A stretch of DNA of 37,217 nucleotides from Oscillospiraceae bacterium (GCA_009780985.1 WQYZ01000022.1:1-37217), one strand, 5' to 3'. Shown: positions 26,633-35,715, numbered from the stretch's first letter. Made by a program: numbers and translations. Notes: generated by a model not told the origin, from the sequence alone.

Positions 26633-26677
26633 GGCTGGGCTATAAAAGAGTTTATTGCGCCGTATTATATAAAAATA
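26633..26677 (+). pseudogene. Remnant of a URO-D superfamily gene
   Basis: The stretch just upstream of the third binding-protein gene reads WAIKEFIAPYYIKI followed by a stop. It matches IKEFITPYYLKIW of the URO-D protein at 23724. Over 36 aligned bases (about 26642-26677) I count about 30 identities to that gene. Nothing of the rest of the gene is visible, so it is a small relic of a URO-D copy that once stood before this binding-protein gene. Confidence 0.6.
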
Positions 26678-26710
26678 TAAAAAATAAATATTTGTAGGAG
26701 GATATAAAAA

Positions 26711-28252
26711 ATGTACAAAACAAAAGTAAACCTAAAACGCATAATATCTGTGATTTTACTGTTGTCTTTAACGGTTTTCGCATTGATTTCATCTTCATGT
26801 CAAACCGCCGGGAACAGCAATTCACCCACTTCCGCGCAATCCGCAGATCAAAATCAACAACAGTCTCAATCCGAGGAACAGACGACGATGCCTGAATTCA
26901 CTCCTGTCAGCGGAACAGACTACGGGGGATATGATTTCAGAATACTCGGCTACGACGGACAGGCAGCAGGGACATGGCAAATCGCCGCAATCTCCGAAAT
27001 CATGGCAGAACAGGAAACAGGCGAACCGATAAACGACGCCATATATAAACGGAATCAACAAGTTGAAAGCCTGTATAACATTACATTCGACATAGTTCCT
27101 GTAACATATCCGAATAGAGGAGATTTTGCCACAAAATTCACAAAAGCCGTCCTCGCCGGAGACGATACTTTCGACGCAGCTTTTATGCTCGGATATTCTC
27201 TTCCCGCCGCGTTAAGCAAAAATAATATGGCTTACGATTTAAAGACTATCCCCGCTCTCGACCTGACAAAAAGCTGGTGGGACCAAAATTCTGTAAAATC
27301 CCTGTCAATCGGCGGAAAGCTCAACGCGGTTGTAGGCGACGTGAATTTATATTCAGCTTCCGCGCCGATCGTCATATACGCGAACAAACAGATTATGCAG
27401 GATTATTCCGTCGGAGATTTATATCAAATGGTTAGGGATGGCAAATGGACTTGGGACGTTTTATATGATATAGCCAAGCAAACCACAAAAGATTTAGACG
27501 GCGACGGCAAAATCACCAAAGACGACCAGGTTGGTCTTTTCACGCAGACTGCATATTTACAGAATGCAGTAAACAGCGCGGGAGAACTGATAACCACTAA
27601 AAACAACGAGGATATTCCTGTACTTTCTCAGGATCTGGACAAAACTGCGGCGATAGTAAGCAAAGTCGTTCCGATTCTGAAAGACAGCAATACGAGTATA
27701 GTGGGTGACACTATAACGGGATATAACAATGCATATTTCGATTTTGTAATGCCGAAATTCCGGGACGGCGGGATTATGTTTTTAATGCAACAACTTATGA
27801 TGAGTTTTGAACTCCGGAGTATGGACGCCGATTTTGCCATACTTCCATTCCCGAAGTACGACGAAACCCAGACGAATTATGGAGCGGTGACTTCAACTTA
27901 CTGGGACACATATACGGTTATTCCGGCAACCTGTACAGATACGGAGAGAACGGGCAATATACTTCAGGCGATGGGGTATTATTCACAGCAGTATGTGACG
28001 CCCGCATATTTCGATGTAACCGTTACAAATAAAATAGCGCGCGACACTGATTCATTGGATATGTTGGATATAATAATGAGTAACAGGCAGTATGACCTCT
28101 CGTATTTGTATGATTGGGGCGGCATAAATGAGATGTTTGTTAATATAATGAGTTCGGGAAATGCGGACACGTTTATGTCGCAGTTAGAAAAGAACCAGCC
28201 CGTGATAGATGCAGCTATTCAAAAAACTCTCTACGAACTCCAGCAAAATTAA
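26711..28252 (+). CDS. Extracellular solute-binding lipoprotein 3
   Basis: Third paralogue, 513 residues. The signal peptide is long (lipobox SSSC, Cys30), followed by a Q/S/N-rich spacer and then DYGGYDFRILGYDG and TGEPINDAIYKRNQQVESLYNI. A DLDGDGKITKDD loop matches the EF-hand-like loops of its two paralogues, and the C-terminal NRQYDLSYLYDWGGINEM is shared. AGGAGG precedes the ATG. It is followed by the third URO-D gene, so a binding-protein plus URO-D pairing repeats along the window. No ABC permease is nearby. Confidence 0.88.
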   Translation: MYKTKVNLKRIISVILLLSLTVFALISSSCQTAGNSNSPTSAQSADQNQQQSQSEEQTTMPEFTPVSGTDYGGYDFRILGYDGQAAGTWQIAAISEIMAEQETGEPINDAIYKRNQQVESLYNITFDIVPVTYPNRGDFATKFTKAVLAGDDTFDAAFMLGYSLPAALSKNNMAYDLKTIPALDLTKSWWDQNSVKSLSIGGKLNAVVGDVNLYSASAPIVIYANKQIMQDYSVGDLYQMVRDGKWTWDVLYDIAKQTTKDLDGDGKITKDDQVGLFTQTAYLQNAVNSAGELITTKNNEDIPVLSQDLDKTAAIVSKVVPILKDSNTSIVGDTITGYNNAYFDFVMPKFRDGGIMFLMQQLMMSFELRSMDADFAILPFPKYDETQTNYGAVTSTYWDTYTVIPATCTDTERTGNILQAMGYYSQQYVTPAYFDVTVTNKIARDTDSLDMLDIIMSNRQYDLSYLYDWGGINEMFVNIMSSGNADTFMSQLEKNQPVIDAAIQKTLYELQQN

Positions 28253-28287
28253 AACATATTAAAACAATAGGAAAGGCAGAAATAGAA

Positions 28288-29416
28288 ATGACAAACCGCG
28301 ATATTTATTTGAAAACGCTCCTGTTTCAAAATCCCGGCAGAATTCCGTTTGAACCCGGCGGACCGAGGAAATCCACACTCGAACGCTGGCATAATGAGGG
28401 ATTGCCCAAAGACGTAAGCTGGTGGGACTATGTTGTCCGCGACAGGTTGAATATAACCTTGCCGCAGTCGAAATCCGTCCCGTTTTCACACCCCGATTTT
28501 AGAATGATTCCGTGGTTCGAGGAAAAAATACTCGAACACAAAAACGACTCATATATAATTCAGGACTGGATGGGCGCGATTCTGGAAATCTCCGACAAAT
28601 ATGATTACACATATATCAGAAACTCGATAGATTTCGTCACGCGCAGGTGGCTCAAATGTCCCGTCGAAAACCGTGAAGATTGGTCGGAAATGAAAAAACG
28701 CTACGAACCAAATACGCCGGGAAGGGTAAAAGAATTTACTCCTGATGAAGTACAGCAGATCAGCGAACGCGACAGCTTTTTGTCCGTGTCAGTCAACGGA
28801 CCGTTCTGGCAGCTGCGCGAGTGGCTCGGATTTGAGGGGTTATGCACAGCTTTTATTGAAGAGCCTGAATTTGTCGCCGAAATGATAGAGTTCTGGCAGG
28901 ATTATGTGCTGCATATATTTGGAAGATTATTTAAGCAGGGTATTGTTCTGGACGGCGTATGGATTTCGGAAGATATGGCGTATAAAGCTCACAGCATGAT
29001 TTCGCCCGCGATGACGAGGGAATTTCTGTTGCCTGTTTTAAAAAGTGGATTGATTATTTCAAAGCAAACGGCGTAAAAATAATAGACATGGATTCGGACG
29101 GGTATATTGCAGAGTTGATTCCGATATGGATTGAGGCGGGTATAAACGTGTGCGACCCTATTGAAGTGGCGGCGCATAATGACATAGTGCTGTACAGAAA
29201 CACATACGGCGAAAAAATGCGTATAAAGGCGGCGTAGATAAGCGCACGATAGCGGCGGGAGGCAAAGTCATAGAGGACGAACTGAAAAGAATCTCGCCCG
29301 TGATAGAAAGCGGAGGATTTATTCCGTCGTGCGACCACGGCGTGCCGAACGACATATCGCTCGAAAATTTTATTTATTACGCCCGTTTGCTTGCGAAATA
29401 CACGGGCTGGCTGTAA
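28288..29416 (+). pseudogene. URO-D superfamily protein (3), broken by two frameshifts
   Basis: Third URO-D-superfamily gene, D-x-D...DH subtype. The first frame runs from ATG 28288 to 29076. At 29036-29039 a run of four T should be five to give PVFKKWIDYFKANG. The second segment continues IIDMDSDGYIAEL to about 29225, where one A is missing (MRIK-GGVDKRT). The third segment then runs FIPSCDHGVPNDISLENF to TAA 29414-29416. Restored length is about 376 residues, close to the 371 of the protein at 23724, with matching blocks in the same order. Both changes are single-base losses in homopolymers, so a sequencing error is as likely as decay. Confidence 0.8.
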
Positions 29417-29455
29417 AAAAGCGCAGTTTGAATAACATCAATACATAAATAAAAA

Positions 29456-30631
29456 TTAATCAATGCCGTCAATCAAATTACCCATAACTATAACATTTTT
29501 TATATTTATATCTTCGTCGAATATTACTATATCCGCGTCGAATCCGTCTGCTATATCGCCTTTATTTAACAATCCGAGAATACTTGCGGGATTTTTAGTC
29601 ATCATTTTTACCGCGTTGGGAATACTGACCCCGGCTTCCTTAACCATAGTCCTTACCAATATGTCGGCAGTCGCAACGCTCCCCGCAAACGCCGACCTGT
29701 CCGGCAGTTTCGCCACACCGTCTTCGATAATACACGGCATACTCTCGCCAACCCTGCCAAGCAGAGACGGTCCTTCGCCCATTCCCGCTCCCCTCATCGA
29801 ATCTGTCACTAAACTGATTTTATCTATCCCCTTTAGTTTGCAAATCAAGCGCAGAAGTTCTGGAGGAAGGTGCCTGCCGTCGGCGATGATTTCTACGGAC
29901 ATATCGTCAAGCAGGTATGCAGACTCGATAACGCCGAGTTCCCTGAAACCGCCGTGGCGCGTTATTGTTGACATACCGGAATAAAAATGCGTAACTAATC
30001 CGCACCCGCAATCGCAGATATTTTTTACATCGCTGTAAACTGCGTCGCTGTGTGCTATCGCAGGAACAATACTATTCTTCAAGAGAGTTTTGCAAAACGC
30101 AACGCTTCCATCAAGCTCCGGCGCAAAACTCCATCTTTTGATAATTCTCCCGGCAAATTCTATAATTTCTTCGTATTCCTTTCGGTCCGGAGGTTTTATA
30201 TAATCGGGGTTTTGTGCGCCCCTTTGATTTACCGAAAAATACGGACCTTCTAAATGTACGCCGATAATATTTGCAACAGCGGTTTTTTCCGTCATAACCT
30301 GTTTTACGTCCGCAATAAATTCCATTAAAGTCTGCGTTGAACAGGCGAGTGATGTGGGTAAAATTGAAGTGGTTCCATGAGAAAGATGCAGTTTTGCCGC
30401 TTCTGTTATGGGAATGGGTCCGCCGTCCATGAAGTCGCAGCCTCCGCCGCCGTGCGTGTGCATATCAATAAAACCTGCTGACACATAATTGCCGCCTGCG
30501 TCGATTCCTTTGTCGAACGGCAGACTTTCGTCTGTTACATATAATACTTTTCCGTCCCGAATAAACAGCGATTTCCCCGTTATTATATTATTATCTGAGA
30601 TTATCTTCCCGCCCGAAATTTTTATAACCAT
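29456..30631 (-). CDS. nagA: N-acetylglucosamine-6-phosphate deacetylase
   Basis: Removes acetate from N-acetylglucosamine 6-phosphate to give glucosamine 6-phosphate in the cytoplasm. The 391-residue protein matches the family length and carries the metal and active-site set: H58 and H60 (DMHTHG), E128 (VHLEGPY), H194 (AHSDA), H215 (THFYSGM) and the catalytic aspartate D277 (VTDSMRGAGM). GGGAGAGG lies just before its ATG. The gene is 12 bases downstream of nagB on the same strand, forming a nagBA operon. It runs convergently towards the third URO-D gene. Confidence 0.93.
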   Translation of the reverse strand: MVIKISGGKIISDNNIITGKSLFIRDGKVLYVTDESLPFDKGIDAGGNYVSAGFIDMHTHGGGGCDFMDGGPIPITEAAKLHLSHGTTSILPTSLACSTQTLMEFIADVKQVMTEKTAVANIIGVHLEGPYFSVNQRGAQNPDYIKPPDRKEYEEIIEFAGRIIKRWSFAPELDGSVAFCKTLLKNSIVPAIAHSDAVYSDVKNICDCGCGLVTHFYSGMSTITRHGGFRELGVIESAYLLDDMSVEIIADGRHLPPELLRLICKLKGIDKISLVTDSMRGAGMGEGPSLLGRVGESMPCIIEDGVAKLPDRSAFAGSVATADILVRTMVKEAGVSIPNAVKMMTKNPASILGLLNKGDIADGFDADIVIFDEDINIKNVIVMGNLIDGID

Positions 30632-30643
30632 ATTCCTCTCCCG

Positions 30644-31411
30644 TTATATAATGTATTTTCCGCTGTCGGCGTCGCAGTATAATACGGCGTTTTTATGCGT
30701 TCTCAAAATTGTCGCCGGACATTTTTCGCTTATTTCATCATATACCGTACGTTTTATCGCGTCCGCTTTTGTTGCCGCCGGCACGGAACAAAAAATATAT
30801 CGGCATTTCATAAGTGAGGGTATAGTGAGCGTGAGCGCATGAGTGGGAACGTCGGATATAGTCTTAAAACATCCGTCGTTTACCTGCTGATTGCGGCATA
30901 TCTCGTCTAACTTCACGATTTTTATAAGCTTTTTGTCGTTAAAGTCTGCGACGGGCGGGTCGTTGAATGCGATATGTCCGTTTTCGCCGATGCCCATACA
31001 GACAATATCAGCGGGATATTGTTTTAATAAGCGACCGTAACGAACACATTCTTCATCAAGATTTCCAGCTTTGCCGTTTATGTATGAAACGCTTTTGAAA
31101 TTTACTTTATCAAAAAGGTTTTCTTTAAGAAACATTCCGAAACTTTGACGGTCGGGAACGGCGAGCTTGATATATTCGTCCATGTGAAACGCGTTTATTC
31201 TTGACCAGTCGATTCCCTCCGCCGCAATCAACGTCGCAAGCGTTTCATTTTGGGAAGGCGCAGCGGCGAAAATCATGTTTATTTCGTCTTTTTGATCTAA
31301 CAATTCCCGTATTCTCTCCGCGATTTCCTCTCCCGCAGTTTTACCCATTTCTTCTCGTGTTTCAAAGATTTTTACGTTTAATTTATCGACCGCAAATTCT
31401 CTCCCTAGCAT
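30644..31411 (-). CDS. nagB: Glucosamine-6-phosphate deaminase
   Basis: Converts glucosamine 6-phosphate to fructose 6-phosphate and ammonia, feeding amino sugar into glycolysis. The 255-residue protein has D78 in AFHMDEY (general base region), GIGENGHIAFNDPP (140-153) with H146, and a C-terminal LRTHKNAVLYCD. The usual LxTGSTP phosphate loop is replaced by FAAAPSQNE (48-56), a variant that marks a divergent subgroup of the sugar-isomerase family. Paired with nagA downstream and with its own promoter and a GGAGAA ribosome binding site. Substrate may be a related amino-sugar phosphate. Confidence 0.87.
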   Translation of the reverse strand: MLGREFAVDKLNVKIFETREEMGKTAGEEIAERIRELLDQKDEINMIFAAAPSQNETLATLIAAEGIDWSRINAFHMDEYIKLAVPDRQSFGMFLKENLFDKVNFKSVSYINGKAGNLDEECVRYGRLLKQYPADIVCMGIGENGHIAFNDPPVADFNDKKLIKIVKLDEICRNQQVNDGCFKTISDVPTHALTLTIPSLMKCRYIFCSVPAATKADAIKRTVYDEISEKCPATILRTHKNAVLYCDADSGKYII

Positions 31412-31445
31412 AATACTTATTCTCCTTTTTGGGTTTGTTTTTTAT

Positions 31446-31474
31446 ATAATATCATAAAAATAACTGATATTCAA
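31446..31474 (-). promoter_or_regulatory. Sigma-A promoter of nagBA
   Basis: Read on the minus strand, TTGAAT (31469-31474) and TATTAT (31446-31451) are separated by 17 bases and lie about 35 bases upstream of the nagB start. This supports transcription of nagBA from its own promoter. Confidence 0.6.
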
Positions 31475-31510
31475 GTTAATAATTTTTAAAAATAATCGAG
31501 GTATTCTAAA

Positions 31511-32327
31511 ATGAAAATAGGATTAATAGGCGCGCAAAATTCACATTCGCGGCATTTCTGCGAAACAATAAACAAAAACAAAAAATTTGACGACGCGGTT
31601 ATAAGTTATATCTACGGAGGGGACGACCCTGCGGAATGCCGAAAATTATGTGCGGACTACAGGCTTGAAGAATGTTCAAGCGAAGAAGAACTAATCGAAA
31701 AAAGCGATGCGGTAGTCATCACGTACCGCAAAGGTTCTATTCATTATAAACCCGCAATTAATGCGCTGAAAGCCGGAAAGCCTCTGTTTAACGACAAGCC
31801 TTTCGTCACGGATTCGCGCGAGGCGAAAGAGATTATAGAAGTTGGCTGAACAGCTTAACGTGCCGCTCACGGGCGGCAGTAATTTAAAAAGCCTGCCTGA
31901 TTTGGTAGAAATAAAAAAAGATATAGTTCCCGGTTCGACCACGGTCATATCTTTTGCCGCAGACCCTACTTCGGAATACGACGGCTATTGGTTCTATGGG
32001 ATTCACGCCGTTGAAATATGCCTCGAACTCTGCGGATTGGATTTTATTTCGGTTCAGTCGTTTAAAAACAATAATGTTATAATAACAACCGTCGCGTATT
32101 CTGATAAGATGTGCATACTTGTCACCGCGCCGCAGTCTAACAATTTGATGATTTCAACATCAACCGGCGGAAATACAGTTTGTCACACCGTACCTATGAA
32201 TTATGAGGACGTGGGACCGGGAGAGTTTGTCAATATGGCAAAAACCGGCAAACCGCCCCGCGATTACTCGCATTATGTCAAAGCCGTTGAATTGACAGAA
32301 AAAATTATCGAAACAGCTAATTTGTAA
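31511..32327 (+). pseudogene. Gfo/Idh/MocA-family oxidoreductase, frameshifted
   Basis: Short NAD(P)-dependent oxidoreductase-like gene. The first frame starts at ATG 31511 with IGLIGAQNSHSRHF, the Rossmann nucleotide-binding turn, and has KPLFNDKPF, the variant of the family EKP motif. It stops at a TGA at 31847-31849. A second frame continues as LAEQLNVPLTGGSNLKSLPD to TAA 32325-32327, with FYGIHAVEICLELCG resembling the substrate-site helix. An extra G near 31841 (GAAGTTG where GAATTG would give IIELAEQ) explains the break. Restored length is about 272 residues, which is short for the family. It starts a plus-strand run of four genes. Confidence 0.7.
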
Positions 32328-32348
32328 ACAAAGGAGAAATGTATAAAA

Positions 32349-33437
32349 ATGAACCAAATAAGAACAGCCATTATTGGACAGGGCAGAAGCTGCAGGGATA
32401 TTCACGGGGTAAATCTGTCAAAAATGCCCGAAATGTATAAAATAATTGCAATCGCAGATTCTATCGAAAACAGACGCGAAAGAGCAAGTCGTGAATACAG
32501 TTGCGATGTGTATGAAAATTATCAGGGTTTATTTGGCAGAAAAGATATAGATTTGGTGATAAACGCTTTGCCAAGCCATTTTCATGTCCCTGTCACCGCC
32601 GAGTTTTTAAACAACGGATTTAACGTATTGTGCGAAAAACCATTGGCGCGAAAAGCCGGAGAAGTCGATATGCTGATTGAAACGGCTGAAAAAAATAATA
32701 AATTGCTGGCAATTTTTCAGCAGTCGAGATTTAACGAGGCTTTTAAAGAAATCAAACGCATTATAGATTCGGGAATATTGGGCAGGATTATCCAGATAAG
32801 CTGTCAGTTCAACGGCTTTGCAAGAAGGTGGGACTGGCAGACTTTGCAGGAATATAACGGTGGAAATTTGCTTAACACCGGTCCTCACCCTGTAGACCAG
32901 ATGCTACGGCTGCTTGATTACGACGAAATGCCAGAAATAAAATGTTATATGAACAGGGTGGACACTTTCGGCGACGCGGAGGATTACGTAAAAATTCTCA
33001 TGACCGCGCCTGATAAACCCGTAATTGATTTAGAGATTTCGTCATGCAACGCATATCCGAAGTTTATGTATAATATTCAGGCGCAGTACGGAGGTTTGTG
33101 CGGGGACAATTCTCGGTTGGATTATAAGTATTATGTGAGCGAAACCGCTCCAAAACAGCGTTTGACAAGAGAGCCGTTAGAAAATCCCGACGGCACTCCA
33201 GCATACTGCGGAGAAAAGCTCGAATGGGTAGAGAAATCGTGGAGTCCCGGCAGCAATAAATCAAAAAACGGTTCTTCATATGTCCCATCGGCTCCAGCAG
33301 ACGAACCGACTGTAGCGTTTTATACAATGCTGTATAATCATATCTTGAACGGGGGGAATTTAGAGGTCACGCCGAAACAAGTGCTTCAACAAATTGCCGT
33401 TATAGAAGAATGCCACAAGCAGAATCCGATGAAATAG
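32349..33437 (+). CDS. Gfo/Idh/MocA-family oxidoreductase 2
   Basis: Cytoplasmic NAD(P)-dependent dehydrogenase or related enzyme acting on sugars, inositols or glycosides. The 362-residue protein has an N-terminal Rossmann fold (TAIIGQGRSCRDIHG), the CEKPLA motif at about 97-102 and a C-terminal substrate domain. A GGNLLNTGPHPVDQML block contains the usual active-site histidine region. The ribosome binding site AAGGAG precedes the ATG. It follows the frameshifted paralogue by about 20 bases, in the same operon-like run. The substrate cannot be told from sequence. Confidence 0.86.
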   Translation: MNQIRTAIIGQGRSCRDIHGVNLSKMPEMYKIIAIADSIENRRERASREYSCDVYENYQGLFGRKDIDLVINALPSHFHVPVTAEFLNNGFNVLCEKPLARKAGEVDMLIETAEKNNKLLAIFQQSRFNEAFKEIKRIIDSGILGRIIQISCQFNGFARRWDWQTLQEYNGGNLLNTGPHPVDQMLRLLDYDEMPEIKCYMNRVDTFGDAEDYVKILMTAPDKPVIDLEISSCNAYPKFMYNIQAQYGGLCGDNSRLDYKYYVSETAPKQRLTREPLENPDGTPAYCGEKLEWVEKSWSPGSNKSKNGSSYVPSAPADEPTVAFYTMLYNHILNGGNLEVTPKQVLQQIAVIEECHKQNPMK

Positions 33438-33488
33438 CACTGATTTGTCAGAGATACCAGCATTAAAAAATAAAAAGGAGATTTCATT

Positions 33489-34709
33489 ATGGGAAAAACA
33501 AACAAAAATAAAAATTTGGCGGAGCGGATAAAATGGACTTCATGGTCGCCGCGCAAAGAATTGTCACCGGAATTTATTGCCGATGGCAATAAATTGGGAA
33601 TATCATCGGGCAACAACAAAAATGTTTACGGTAAATTCATAAGCGGCGAAATTTCCATACAAGATTCGCATACTGTAATTTTTGAAGCCGCGTTTTCCTG
33701 CCGGAACGTAAAAAATACGGAAAAAAGCGTTTTCGCTATGATTAATTTTTATGATAATCAAAAGAAACTTCTCGAAAGAGATTACGCCGAAATTATTGAA
33801 TATGATTCGGGTAAAACGAAAAAATTATACAGAAAATTAGACGTTCCCGCTGGAGTGTCGTATGCAATAATCGAAATAGGTTTGAGATGGCAGCCTGACG
33901 ACGTTGTCGAGTTTGAAAACATTTCGATTGAAACAGCGGAAGCCGAACCGCCTAGGACCGTCAGAATAGCGACTACATATAAAGAAGTGCGTCCGACTCC
34001 CGAGGAAAATCTAAAAAGTATTATTAATGTTATAGACAAAGCGGGCGGTTCAAATCCCGACGTTATTTTGCTGTCCGAGCTGGTTTACGATTCCTGTTAC
34101 GACGATGCTGCCGCAGATGAAAGAGCGCAGGCAATCCCTGGAAATCTTACGGATATAATAGGCGGCTACGCGAAAAAATATAATACATATATTATATTCA
34201 CTATGAATGAAAAAGACGGGGATACAATTTACAATACTGCGGTAATCATAGGACGCGACGGCGGTATATGTGGCAAATACAGAAAGATTCATTTGCCTCT
34301 GTTTGAGGCTGAACTCGGCACGTCGCCGGGCAGCGAGCTAAAAGTATTTGACCTTGACTTTGGAAAAGTCGGCATTATTATATGCTACGACCAGTATTTT
34401 GCTGAAACTTCGAGGACGCTTGCGCTTATGGGGGCAGAGATTATTTTTCTCCCGACGGCGGGCGAAGACGAAATAATCCAAAGAGCTATATCACGTTCAA
34501 ACGGGATATATACTGTAGTTTCGGCGGCTCATCAAAATCCGGCTTTCTCGCGGATAATCAATCCGCTTGGCGAAATAGTAAACTTCGTGAAAGATGAAGA
34601 TACGGCGTATTCCATTGAAGATATTGACCTGAATAAAAGATTTTTCATTTACTGGATGTCAGTAGGTCCGGCAAACGGTGAAACCAAAGTGTTGTTCCGT
34701 AAAGAATAA
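33489..34709 (+). CDS. Carbon-nitrogen hydrolase 2 with N-terminal beta domain
   Basis: Two-part protein of 406 residues. Residues 1-150 form a strand-rich domain (for example HTVIFEAAFSCRNVKN and AIIEIGLRWQPDDVVEFENI) that resembles carbohydrate-binding jelly rolls. The nitrilase domain follows with a complete triad: E197 (LLSELVYDS), K266 (KYRKIHLP) and C299 (IICYDQYF). It therefore probably hydrolyses an amide or related C-N bond, perhaps on a sugar. There is no signal peptide, so it is cytoplasmic, which is unusual for a sugar-binding module. It sits between two Gfo/Idh genes. Confidence 0.85.
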   Translation: MGKTNKNKNLAERIKWTSWSPRKELSPEFIADGNKLGISSGNNKNVYGKFISGEISIQDSHTVIFEAAFSCRNVKNTEKSVFAMINFYDNQKKLLERDYAEIIEYDSGKTKKLYRKLDVPAGVSYAIIEIGLRWQPDDVVEFENISIETAEAEPPRTVRIATTYKEVRPTPEENLKSIINVIDKAGGSNPDVILLSELVYDSCYDDAAADERAQAIPGNLTDIIGGYAKKYNTYIIFTMNEKDGDTIYNTAVIIGRDGGICGKYRKIHLPLFEAELGTSPGSELKVFDLDFGKVGIIICYDQYFAETSRTLALMGAEIIFLPTAGEDEIIQRAISRSNGIYTVVSAAHQNPAFSRIINPLGEIVNFVKDEDTAYSIEDIDLNKRFFIYWMSVGPANGETKVLFRKE

Positions 34710-34731
34710 AATAATCAAGGAGAAAAAATAT

Positions 34732-35715
34732 ATGAACATATCGATCGTGGGCTGCGGGAGCTGGGCGCATTATACGCATCTGCCCTGTATTATGAAATGC
34801 GAAGGGGTGACTGTGATCTCCTGCGCGGATATAAACGTCGAAAACGCAAAATCCCTGCATGAAAAATTTAACATACCGCTATATTTCACGGATTATCACG
34901 AAATGCTTGAAAAAACAAACCCCGACGCCATCGTCTGTCTCGTTTCAGAAAATGCCATGGCTGAAACGGCAAGCGGCATATTATCGCTGAATTATCCTGT
35001 CATGCTTGAAAAGCCGCCCGGAAAAACTGTTAAGGAAACAAATATGATATTCAATGCGGCAAAAAAGAGCGGAAAACCTCACATGGTAGCTTTTAACCGG
35101 CGGTTTGTCCCCGTATATACAAAATTAAAGGAAATGATTTCGGACTATGCAAAAAATAACGGCGACGGAATTAAATATATAAATTATAGAATGCACCGCA
35201 TAAAACGCTTTGACAGCAATTTTGAGGATACTGCGATTCATGCGGTTGACGCGGTAAAGTTTCTGGCGGACGACGATTTTAAACGGGTTGAAATAAAGTA
35301 TCAGGAAATGCCAGGTTTCGGAAAAAACATTGCGAATTATTTTATATTTTTTGAATTTATAAACGGAATTTATGCCACAGCCGAGATACTCGTATCGACG
35401 GGGGAATTATACGAGGGATGTGAAATTCATGCCGGCGAAAGTATATACCGCGCTTCTATTCCCATGGAAAATTCGAGGATAAACGACGGCGGGATAGAGT
35501 ATAGAAATGCGGAAGGAATATATTATACCGTAGGAAGAAATGAAATATGCCCCTATTCAGAGCATTATATGACGCAGGGATTTTATAACGAGCATAAGCA
35601 TTTTTACGAATGTCTGAAAAACGGAACAAATCCGAAAAACGGAGCGGATACCGCAGTTCAGAGCGTAGCCGTGTGTAATGCGATAAAAAATAGAGAACAT
35701 TTGGTAAGTTTTTAA
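34732..35715 (+). CDS. Gfo/Idh/MocA-family oxidoreductase 3
   Basis: Third oxidoreductase of this family in the run, 327 residues from ATG 34732, which has AAGGAG at 34718-34723. A longer in-frame start overlaps the upstream gene and lacks the site. The Rossmann motif is MNISIVGCGSWAHYTHL, the family motif is MLEKPPGKT, and AIHAVDAVKFLADDD includes the conserved histidine-aspartate segment. It probably works with the preceding oxidoreductase and nitrilase on one sugar-derived substrate. It ends the run, followed by a convergent regulator. Confidence 0.85.
   Translation: MNISIVGCGSWAHYTHLPCIMKCEGVTVISCADINVENAKSLHEKFNIPLYFTDYHEMLEKTNPDAIVCLVSENAMAETASGILSLNYPVMLEKPPGKTVKETNMIFNAAKKSGKPHMVAFNRRFVPVYTKLKEMISDYAKNNGDGIKYINYRMHRIKRFDSNFEDTAIHAVDAVKFLADDDFKRVEIKYQEMPGFGKNIANYFIFFEFINGIYATAEILVSTGELYEGCEIHAGESIYRASIPMENSRINDGGIEYRNAEGIYYTVGRNEICPYSEHYMTQGFYNEHKHFYECLKNGTNPKNGADTAVQSVAVCNAIKNREHLVSF

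Noticed and set aside
29463-29984. Plus-strand open frame of 173 codons
   Set aside because: It is antisense to nagA, whose active-site residues are complete. The frame is low in sense and has no ribosome binding site.
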